From Ostreococcus mediterraneus (lineage: Eukaryota > Chlorophyta > Mamiellophyceae > Mamiellales > Bathycoccaceae), in NCBI GenBank assembly GCA_012295225.1, contig WMKK01000005.1:6958-70957 (forward strand): a DNA stretch of 64,000 nt, in the 5' to 3' direction. Of the stretch, positions 56,796 to 64,000 are shown piece after piece (position 1 is the stretch's first letter; the number at the start of each line of letters is the position of its first letter). The position numbers were made by a program, and so were the translations under genes. The notes below the pieces were generated by a model. The model was not told the DNA's origin. It saw only the letters and a program-made list of their open reading frames with translations, and did no database searches.

Positions 56796-59700
56796 CTAAT
56801 TGTCTTCAATTTCGATAAGTCGACGAATATCCGCGAGCGACAATCCAGTGGTGGCTTCGTCGCGCTTTGAAAGGCTCAAATCACTCGCAATATCACTCAA
56901 TTCGTCCATCCGTTGACGAGCGAGTTTGAACACGTTTTCTTCGATGCTGTGTCGAATAATAAACCGGTGCACGCACGTCGGCTTGAGTTGGCCGATGCGG
57001 TCGACGCGCTTAATCGCCTGCGCTTCGAGGCCAGGATCGATCACGGGTTCGACTAAAATCACGTGCTGCGCCTCGGTAAGGTTCAAACCATGCGCCGCGC
57101 GCTTGAGCGGGAGTAAAAGTACGTGTACTTTGGCGTTTTTTTTGAAATTCTCCAACGACACGTTGAGCTTTACTCCGCCGGTTGTCGCGCGCTCCAATAA
57201 AATTGAGTTGCGACTGATGGCTTGCTGTATGACGTCGAGAACGTCTTCGAACTCGCTAAAAACAAGAATTTTTGCGTCGTTGTTGAGAGACAAGAGCCAC
57301 TTGATGCGTCGCACAATGGCTTCAATCTTCGTGCCCCAACTTCCTTCAACCGTGACTCGCGGCTCGCCGGCGAGGTGCGCCTCTGGCGCGCCAAACATGA
57401 CGTTGAGAAAGTCATCATCGCTATTTCGCACGAAACCCGTGCGTTGATTGACACCATCATCGGTTCCAGTGCTGACGTAGTTCAACTCATGCACGAAGGC
57501 GGGTTTCCGACACGAGACACACGTCACTTGCCTGCGGTCAAAATTCGAGCAACCATGGGTCGGATGCGAGCGTCTAATCAAATTCTGTGTGCATTCCATG
57601 CACGTGCTATGCCCGCACGGAAATACGCACATGTCGGTATACTTGACGTTACTTTGCACGACGATGTCTTGCAAACAAATCGGACACTCGATGGATGATT
57701 TCTCGCCTTTGCCATCCGTGATGCGGTCTGGTAGTCGAATGTTTTCGAGGTATCGCAATTGCGACGCGGCTTTGGCCATATCAGCGTCGTAAGTCGCCTT
57801 TTCTTGCGTGTACTTGTGTTTCATGGCTTTGACTTCATACGGGTGAATCACCACGCCTTGCAGCGCGAGTGGTATTGGATCAGGCTGACCAAAGTTGGGG
57901 ATTTCATAGTCTTCGCGAACGCGAATTCTCATCGCAGACATGTCGAGTTCATCGCGCGCCGCCATGCTTTCGCGCTGTTGCACAAAGAGCGCCGACGCCT
58001 TGTAGAATTCTTTACGCATGGCTTCGAGCGTGTTCACGTGCGACTTACCAGCCGTAGTGTACGAGTCTTGTTGCTCGGCGTTCTTCACGAGGGACCTCGT
58101 GCGCAAGCTGACAAGGAGCATTTGTAGGACAGTCTCCACGGCGCTCGCGCCACCACGATTGGTTTCTTCCCGTTCTCCGCCAATCTTACGGCCAACGCGC
58201 GAAAACATCGGCAGCTTCGGCAGCCCTTTATCTTTCTCCTTCTGACTCTTCCGATCCTTCGTCTGATCGCGCTCGCCGACCGGACGCGCGGCTGAAAGAG
58301 TTTGAGAGCCCATGATTTTTCGCTCATACGCCTCGAACAGAGGCTTGGTGTGGCAAAAGACGCACACTACCCCGGGTGTGGCGAAATCCGTGCCGGCGCG
58401 ACACATCTCGCACATGCCCACCTCGCGCACGCGCTCTGGCGGCGCAGATTTGACAATGTCTTTCAATTCCTCCATGCGATCGAGTAACGCCTTGCGAGCT
58501 GTGTCAATTTCTTGCAAGTCCATGGCCATTTGTAACTGCAGTCCGCTCAAGTCTTCAAACGCGATTTGTTTTCCTTGCCAGCGACCGTCTAACTGGTCGC
58601 GAAGTCTATCGTTGAAGGCTCGATGACTCAGCGTTGATTTATCGACGAGGTCCAGAACTTCCAACCACCATCCGTTTGTGCCACCGACATTAACAGCGGA
58701 ATTCTTACGCTCACCAACGTTGCCTAGAGTAAATTCCAATTCGACGTCCTTTTTTGCATCTGCAAACTCGCGTTCCGCTCCGAACAGCCCACTCGCGCGC
58801 TCATAAATGTACTTGTCGCGCAACAACTGCGCATCTTGTCCGAGATCATCGTCTCGCATCGTGCGCGCGATGGGCGCAGTCAATAACTGTGGCTCCGCCT
58901 TGACAAGTTCCAGCGCTGCATTGAGGTTGTGTTTCGCATGCAGGATCTGCATTGCATCGAGACGAATCTTTCTTTCCTTACCCGTGGCTTCAAGTTGAAT
59001 GACTTCGCGGTACACGTTGATGGCTAACGTCAAATCGTTCTCACACCATGCCAACCCACCGAGCGCGTTGAGAGCAAAAGCCACGAGACGTTGTGCTTCT
59101 TCAGCTTCGACGCGCGCCTTTTCGATGAGCTTGTCGGTAATTTGCTGCATTGTGAGTACGTTTGCACCCGCACGCGCGATCCCACCCGCTAAACCATACG
59201 ATCCCGCTTGCGGGTGATCGCACGCCTGACGCAATCGAAGCAGCGGTCCCATCAACCGTCGCGCGTCTCTCGTTTCAAGCGGTTGATTTTCGTCAATATC
59301 GGCAAAATCACTGTGCGCGAGCGTTGCAGATGCGGTTCTGTGACATTCGCGGAATTGCGTTTTGTAGAAGTGTCGCTCCACGGCGTTCGATTCCAACCAC
59401 GTAACGATTTCACCTTGCGGTGGAATACCGAGTTGGTCTCGCACACCTTCGCGCGAATTCCGCCACATCAACCCTTTCAAAAGTTTGTGAAGGTACCGTT
59501 TGGCGTTGGCGTCTCCATAACTGTACGGATGTTCAATCAACCGCGACCACCAGTGCGCGTCGCGTTCAAACGGAGGAACGCAGAGAAACGTAAGCAAACC
59601 AAAGATGTCACCCAGCCCGCGAGAAATTGGCGTACCCGTGACAGCCCATCTGTGCACCGCGGGCAGTCGTCGGACCATAATCGCTGCGATGGACACCGTC

Positions 59701-62054
59701 GACTCGACCATTTGTGCCTCGTCCAACACCACGCGCCACCATTTCAGTCGCGTCAACGGTGTCGGTACGATTTCATACTTGCGCTCGTACCGTCGAGCAC
59801 GCTCGGCATACGCGCGTCCAGCGCCATCTGAAATGTCAATGTTTATCTCGGACCGCAGCGTGTCGTACGTTGTGAGCACGATATCCGCTTCGGCGAGCTG
59901 CTTCGGTCCAAAAACATCCTTTGTCGAGCCTCCAGAGCCGCTCACGCGCGATTGTCCTTCGTAGCGAATGATTTTCAACGCCCCCGGTCGCACGTGACGC
60001 GTCAATTCTGAATGCCACTGCTCAAAAATAGGCGTTGGACACACCACGAGCGTCGCCCCACACGGACCGGAGTACTCTTCACCAGCGTATTCTACGATGC
60101 ATTTTCCACATAAAAAGTCACCCAATAACTCCTCACGCTCTTTCCTTGGCATTTGTTGTAAGATGTTCTCCGCGCGCGGCAACTTCAACACGCATCTCGC
60201 GTGCTGCCACACGCCGCATTTATCGCATCCCACCCAAAGACCTGTGAAATTTGGATCCTCTTCGCGCGCACCGCACACGCAATTTACGTTCATGGGTTCA
60301 TCCAGTTCCTCTTCACCTTTCTCTTCATCCGGGTGCTCTTCGTGGCATTTCGAGCATACAAATTCACCCAACAATTTGTCGCGCTCGTCATTTGACATTC
60401 GCTGTAAGTTGCGCTCTTGCATTTTTGTCATCTTAAACACGCATCTCGCGTGCTGCCACACTCCACATTTATCGCATCCCAACCAAAGACCTGTGAAATT
60501 CGGATCCTCTTCGCGCGCGCCGCACACACAATTTACGTTCAAAGCTCCGCCAGGTTCCTCGTTGTTTGCTTCAATTTTTACTGGCGCTTCGGCGGGAAAT
60601 TCTACCACTCTTACGTCATCGACGCGCTTCTCGTCCACCGCCACTAGCGCCGGCGCCGCTGGAACGTCTCGCCGCTGGAACGCCAGCGGTAACTCCAGCG
60701 GTGCCTTGAGCGCGCTCTTCGTCTTCGCAGGCGACGTCATGGGCGTCACAAATGGTGGCGTCTCCGTCGGCGTCGCTAGACCTTCTCGCGCATTCTCAAA
60801 CGCCTCGCCTTCATCGACCACTGCCTCCTCAGCCTCAGCCGCGGCGATTTCGTGCGCTTCTTTTTCTCCACGATTAGCAGTCACCAGCATAATGATTTCT
60901 ACAGTCTTCCCAAGCCCCATCTCGTCGGCTAAAATGCCCCCGCGAACATCTTCGTAATCCTCGTCGATTTCAAATCGCGTCGCGCTCAGCATACCGTTGA
61001 AGACGTTAATGTACGTCCCACCACCTGGAAGCTCGCGCCAGAGCGGATGTAACGCGCGATGTGCGTCTTGTTCGACTGACGCACCACGTTTGGCGGCGAG
61101 CGCACCCGCTGGAGCGGCGCTCGCGCGCTCGCGCGCCAACATCCACGCCACCGCCTGACTCTGATACGCGCGCGGCCGCGGGAACAATTCTGGAAATTCC
61201 CCTCGAAGCTCGGGACAGCGCCGCGCGTCTGGTCGCACGGCGTCGAAAATCGCACTTAAATCTAAACTCTCACTCGCGAGGTCCGCGTCGTCCGCCGCGG
61301 CGGCATTCCGTCGCGCGTTGTATTCGTCCAACCGCGTCTTCGATGCGCCGCTCAACGCGTCGAACACGAGCGCGACGTAAGAATAAAACTTCGCCATCGA
61401 CGGAAACGCCCCAGGATGCGTCTGCGGTGGTATATGACACTCCGCATCACTCGCCACGCACGCGAACGCGTGCGAGGTGAGACCGACGACTAAAAACGCG
61501 TCATCTGGCGAGAGCCACGCGTCGACGCGCGTCGCAAATTTCACAAACAACTCTGTAAACGCCTTCCCTTGATCGCCGATATCAATCCCATACGTCTCCG
61601 AGTTACCGTCACCGTCGAAAACAAACTCCACCACACACGGTGCGCCAGACGCCGTGCGCGTCGTCGCCGCATCGGCGTCCACGAGGCGAAACGTCGCCTC
61701 CGAGTCGCCGCGCGTCGCAACCGACGCCATCCAGCGCGCCGCCTCCCCCACCGCGCGCAGCACCCCACCGCCGCTCGACGTCCCGGCGACCGCCTCATTC
61801 GCCATCCCTCGCGCGCACACCGCGCATCGTCCGAGCTCGACCACGCCCGCGGGCGCGCGTTCGCGTCGTCGCAGTGGTCGAGAAAACATCATCACCGGTG
61901 GCATCCTTTTCGCCCGCTTGCTCGGCGCCGCCGCATCGTCGGCGTCGTCGATGACGATGACGCCATCGCTCGCGTCATCATCGACCTCGCCGTCGTCGCG
62001 CGGCGCGGGCGCGCGGCGCGCCGGGGCGGATTGTTTCCGACGACGTCGCGGCAT
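56796..62054 (-). CDS. SHPRH-type SNF2 ATPase / RING E3 ubiquitin ligase with tandem PHD fingers
   Basis: Protein of 1752 residues. The SNF2 motor is split by inserts, as in SHPRH/Rad5 relatives. Walker A is ADEMGLGKTVEI (about 375-386), and motif II is VVLDEAQMV (about 770). Between them lie two nearly identical PHD-like zinc fingers (about 505-655), each with CVCGAREEDPNFTGLW and GCDKCGVWQHARCV. After the linker comes a RING finger (about 1455-1505: CPICLQDIV, FPCGHSTCMECTQNL, CVSCRKP), then the helicase C-terminal lobe with ILVFSEFEDVLDVI and EAQAIKRVDRIGQ. SHPRH polyubiquitinates PCNA in damage tolerance. Human SHPRH has one PHD and a linker-histone domain; the latter was not seen. Intronless. 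Confidence 0.93.
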   Translation of the reverse strand: MPRRRRKQSAPARRAPAPRDDGEVDDDASDGVIVIDDADDAAAPSKRAKRMPPVMMFSRPLRRRERAPAGVVELGRCAVCARGMANEAVAGTSSGGGVLRAVGEAARWMASVATRGDSEATFRLVDADAATTRTASGAPCVVEFVFDGDGNSETYGIDIGDQGKAFTELFVKFATRVDAWLSPDDAFLVVGLTSHAFACVASDAECHIPPQTHPGAFPSMAKFYSYVALVFDALSGASKTRLDEYNARRNAAAADDADLASESLDLSAIFDAVRPDARRCPELRGEFPELFPRPRAYQSQAVAWMLARERASAAPAGALAAKRGASVEQDAHRALHPLWRELPGGGTYINVFNGMLSATRFEIDEDYEDVRGGILADEMGLGKTVEIIMLVTANRGEKEAHEIAAAEAEEAVVDEGEAFENAREGLATPTETPPFVTPMTSPAKTKSALKAPLELPLAFQRRDVPAAPALVAVDEKRVDDVRVVEFPAEAPVKIEANNEEPGGALNVNCVCGAREEDPNFTGLWLGCDKCGVWQHARCVFKMTKMQERNLQRMSNDERDKLLGEFVCSKCHEEHPDEEKGEEELDEPMNVNCVCGAREEDPNFTGLWVGCDKCGVWQHARCVLKLPRAENILQQMPRKEREELLGDFLCGKCIVEYAGEEYSGPCGATLVVCPTPIFEQWHSELTRHVRPGALKIIRYEGQSRVSGSGGSTKDVFGPKQLAEADIVLTTYDTLRSEINIDISDGAGRAYAERARRYERKYEIVPTPLTRLKWWRVVLDEAQMVESTVSIAAIMVRRLPAVHRWAVTGTPISRGLGDIFGLLTFLCVPPFERDAHWWSRLIEHPYSYGDANAKRYLHKLLKGLMWRNSREGVRDQLGIPPQGEIVTWLESNAVERHFYKTQFRECHRTASATLAHSDFADIDENQPLETRDARRLMGPLLRLRQACDHPQAGSYGLAGGIARAGANVLTMQQITDKLIEKARVEAEEAQRLVAFALNALGGLAWCENDLTLAINVYREVIQLEATGKERKIRLDAMQILHAKHNLNAALELVKAEPQLLTAPIARTMRDDDLGQDAQLLRDKYIYERASGLFGAEREFADAKKDVELEFTLGNVGERKNSAVNVGGTNGWWLEVLDLVDKSTLSHRAFNDRLRDQLDGRWQGKQIAFEDLSGLQLQMAMDLQEIDTARKALLDRMEELKDIVKSAPPERVREVGMCEMCRAGTDFATPGVVCVFCHTKPLFEAYERKIMGSQTLSAARPVGERDQTKDRKSQKEKDKGLPKLPMFSRVGRKIGGEREETNRGGASAVETVLQMLLVSLRTRSLVKNAEQQDSYTTAGKSHVNTLEAMRKEFYKASALFVQQRESMAARDELDMSAMRIRVREDYEIPNFGQPDPIPLALQGVVIHPYEVKAMKHKYTQEKATYDADMAKAASQLRYLENIRLPDRITDGKGEKSSIECPICLQDIVVQSNVKYTDMCVFPCGHSTCMECTQNLIRRSHPTHGCSNFDRRQVTCVSCRKPAFVHELNYVSTGTDDGVNQRTGFVRNSDDDFLNVMFGAPEAHLAGEPRVTVEGSWGTKIEAIVRRIKWLLSLNNDAKILVFSEFEDVLDVIQQAISRNSILLERATTGGVKLNVSLENFKKNAKVHVLLLPLKRAAHGLNLTEAQHVILVEPVIDPGLEAQAIKRVDRIGQLKPTCVHRFIIRHSIEENVFKLARQRMDELSDIASDLSLSKRDEATTGLSLADIRRLIEIEDN
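60046..60543 (-). repeat. tandem intragenic duplication of a PHD-finger unit (249-base period)
   Basis: Two adjacent 249-base units inside the SHPRH gene encode 83-residue PHD modules. Long stretches are almost identical at the DNA level, for example CATCTCGCGTGCTGCCACAC and CCAAAGACCTGTGAAATT appear in both at the same offset, while the helical ends of the modules differ more. The period is a whole number of codons, so the frame is kept. Confidence 0.85.
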
Positions 62055-62078
62055 TGGATGCGCGACATTGACTGGCGC

Positions 62079-63590
62079 ATGCGCATCGCCGCGCGTGCGG
62101 TGGCGTCGTCGTCGCCGCCGTCGATCGCGCGGCGCGTCGCGCGGCGTGAGGCGTGCGGTCGCGTGGATTGCGCGCGCGGCGTCGGCGTCGGTGGTCGACG
62201 GATGGCGACGACGACAGCGATGGCATTAGCAGCCTCCTCGTCATCATCATCATCATCTTCAGCGCCGGAAACCGCTGGGGCGTGGACGCGAGCCGCGCTG
62301 ACGCTCGCACCAAAGGCGCGGGGGGCGTACATCATGACGACGCGCGTGGAGCGCGCGCTCGGTGAGGCGTTACGGCGGTGTCACACCGGCGTGGTTGTCG
62401 TGACGTTGCGCGGTTCCGGCGCGAATGGATGCGCGTTAACCGTCAACGAAAACGCCGACCCAGACGTACGATTGGATTTAATGGATGCGATTGATGCCAT
62501 TGTGGGTGACGTGGATGGCGGAGGCGCGCTCGATGGCGCGGTGCGTTCGATGTTGGTGGGGACGTCGTTGGCAGTGCCGGTGTTGGGCGGGTCGCTCGCG
62601 CTCGGGACGTGGCAAGGATTGTATCTGTGCGCGTTTATCGACGGCGAAAGCGCATGTGAGTGCGTGGTGACGTTGCAGGATTACGGTGATGATGCGAGGG
62701 CGAGGCGCGGGGCGATTCCGGCGCCTGGTCGCGGGTGCCATTTGGTATCGGCGGCGCAGCTGCCGACGCCAAAATGCGCGGCGCCGAAGACTGGCGTCGC
62801 GACGATTTTCATACAACATACGAGCGCGTCGTTGACGATTAATGAAAACGCAGACCCGACGGTGCGGGTTGATTTAGAGAATGCGATGAACCGCATCGTG
62901 CCGGAGAGTTGGCACGAGACGATGTTCCGCCACGTCGAAGAAGGTCCTGACGACATGTCAGCGCACGTGAAAGCGACGTTGATAACGCCTTCAGTGCGCG
63001 TGCCGATTAGTAACGGTGGGTTCGCCATGGGAACGTGGCAAGGGGTGTACTTGAACGAGCATCGGAGCGTTGGCGGCATGGGACGCGGGCACACGCGCGA
63101 CGTGGTCGTCGCGTTTGACGCTCCGACGTCGACGGTGGCACAAAAGACGATACACGTCAGCGCCGGTAAGCGTGGCTTGCAAGACATCACTGGAGCTATT
63201 AAGGGTGCGTTCGATGCCGATGAATTACGCGCAGTAGATATCGGCACGGTGCATTGTTTTATCAAGCACACGAGCGCTTCGATTTCCCTAGGCGCCGCGG
63301 GAGAGGATTTCGAAGACGCGTTTGAAAGCGCGTTGAACCGCATCGTCCCCGAAATGTGGAACGACGAATTTTTTAAGCACACGTACGAAGGGCCAGACGA
63401 TATGCCAGGGCACGTGAAGTCCACATTAGTTGGCGCGAGCGTGGATTTACCCGTGATTGATGGTGAAATCGTCGTGGACGAGGAGTGTCGACGGGTGTAT
63501 TTGTGCGAGCACAGAAACGTCGGTGGATTCGGTTGTGGACTCACGCGAAGTCTCACGTTGACATTACAAGGCGCGTCACGAGATGCGTAA
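62079..63590 (+). CDS. three-domain YjbQ/UPF0047 protein
   Basis: Protein of 503 residues with a leader (MRIAARAVASSSPPSIARRV onward) that suggests organelle import, then three YjbQ domains. Domain 1 (about 75-210) keeps LTVNENADPDVRLD and LALGTWQGLYL but has no His where the family has HTSAS, and it lacks the DDMPAH segment. Domain 2 (about 225-350) is complete: IQHTSASLTINENADPTVRV, HVEEGPDDMSAHVK, GTWQGVYLNEHR. Domain 3 (about 365-495) keeps IKHTSASISLG and HTYEGPDDMPGHVK but has lost both NENADP and GTWQ. An ATG at 62058, only four bases from the SHPRH start codon, is also in frame. Function follows the single-domain family and is unsettled. Confidence 0.87.
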   Translation: MRIAARAVASSSPPSIARRVARREACGRVDCARGVGVGGRRMATTTAMALAASSSSSSSSSAPETAGAWTRAALTLAPKARGAYIMTTRVERALGEALRRCHTGVVVVTLRGSGANGCALTVNENADPDVRLDLMDAIDAIVGDVDGGGALDGAVRSMLVGTSLAVPVLGGSLALGTWQGLYLCAFIDGESACECVVTLQDYGDDARARRGAIPAPGRGCHLVSAAQLPTPKCAAPKTGVATIFIQHTSASLTINENADPTVRVDLENAMNRIVPESWHETMFRHVEEGPDDMSAHVKATLITPSVRVPISNGGFAMGTWQGVYLNEHRSVGGMGRGHTRDVVVAFDAPTSTVAQKTIHVSAGKRGLQDITGAIKGAFDADELRAVDIGTVHCFIKHTSASISLGAAGEDFEDAFESALNRIVPEMWNDEFFKHTYEGPDDMPGHVKSTLVGASVDLPVIDGEIVVDEECRRVYLCEHRNVGGFGCGLTRSLTLTLQGASRDA

Positions 63591-63707
63591 GGCACATGTA
63601 CGAGATGTGTGACTCACACACGCACAGCTCACTCTTTTATGTGATGATATGTATACCAGTAGCGATTGCATTGTTCAAACGTCTCGCGTCCCTTCGTCTT
63701 CCGCGCG

Positions 63708-64000
63708 TTACAAGTAATTCTTATTCTTCCCAACTTTCCACCCCGCCGGTCGCGGCGCAAAGTTCTTCACGTTTGGAATAAACTTTGAATCTTCATCGCG
63801 CAAGCGCACTTCGTGGTTCTTGAGCCTCAAGTGATCGATTCGACCATCATATCCCTCCACCGTGCTCGTCTCCTGGTACTGCGACTCAAAATCTTGATCC
63901 TCCGCGCTCTGCTTCGACCACTCCCCTTTCGACCCCCACGCGAACTCACTCGACGGCACGTACTCCACGTGCGGCGTATGCACTCCTCTCGACACCGGCA
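63708..64000 (-). CDS. C-terminal part of an unassigned protein, cut by the window edge
   Basis: The frame is open to the end of the window, so only the last 97 residues or so are present. They are hydrophilic and contain VEYVPSSEFAWGSKGEWSKQ, VEGYDGRIDHLRLKNHEVRL and FIPNVKNFAPRPAGWKVGKN, ending KNYL. There is no motif I recognise. The even, non-repetitive composition supports a real gene. It converges on the three-domain YjbQ gene, about 115 bases away. Confidence 0.6.
   Translation of the reverse strand, partial: PVSRGVHTPHVEYVPSSEFAWGSKGEWSKQSAEDQDFESQYQETSTVEGYDGRIDHLRLKNHEVRLRDEDSKFIPNVKNFAPRPAGWKVGKNKNYL

Noticed and set aside
1-64000. tRNA, rRNA, CRISPR and transposable elements
   Set aside because: Intergenic regions were scanned by eye for B-box (GGTTCRA) sequences, spaced repeats, transposase or reverse-transcriptase motifs; matches were found only inside protein genes or not at all.

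Overview
The window is nuclear DNA of a very small green alga of the order Mamiellales, most likely Ostreococcus or a close relative. The signs are about 36 genes in 64 kb, mostly uninterrupted reading frames, spacers that are often under 250 bases, GC-rich acidic and Ser/Thr-rich tracts from CGT/ACG microsatellites, a photosystem I gene (psaN) with a plastid and thylakoid-lumen leader, and plant-type housekeeping proteins. The few introns begin GTGCGT or GTACGT, carry CTGAC or ACTAAC branch points and end TAG or CAG. No CRISPR array, tRNA, rRNA, insertion sequence or retroelement was found.

Layout. 0.2-9 kb: a phosphate-receptor-like nucleotide cyclase, a plastid protein, an HMG-box protein, an RNA polymerase III subunit and an unassigned three-exon gene. 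9-22 kb: SAM50, cytosolic malate dehydrogenase, a multi-span membrane protein, tubulin cofactor D, a BET1 SNARE, GPN2, and a 1.26-kb gene-poor stretch with a tandem repeat. 22-39.5 kb: proteasome alpha-2, a methyltransferase/dioxygenase fusion, an MFS transporter, a YjbQ enzyme, a rhamnose mutarotase, a PHAX-domain protein, a photolyase/cryptochrome with a His-rich tail, psaN, two unassigned soluble proteins, a membrane protein with a dynein-light-chain-like domain, NOT2 and a SOUL protein. 39.5-64 kb: an unusual helicase-like ATPase, a divergent MSH6-type protein, a LON-domain protein, proteasome alpha-6 (four exons), APC3/CDC27, a VHS-GAT protein, a membrane methyltransferase, an NFKBIL1-like protein, an organellar protein, SHPRH, a three-domain YjbQ protein and one gene cut by the window edge.

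Genes are not in functional operons, but many are head-to-head pairs sharing short promoters (cyclase/plastid protein, TBCD/BET1, photolyase/psaN, SOUL/helicase, SHPRH/YjbQ). Several of these spacers contain inverted repeats. The recurring biology is cell-cycle and protein-quality control (two proteasome subunits, APC3, SHPRH, a KEN-box protein under an E2F-like site), DNA repair (MSH, photolyase, SHPRH) and plastid function. The most unusual item is the first gene: two PstS-like domains, one membrane span, two class III cyclase domains whose catalytic residues are split in complementary fashion, and a receiver-like tail.
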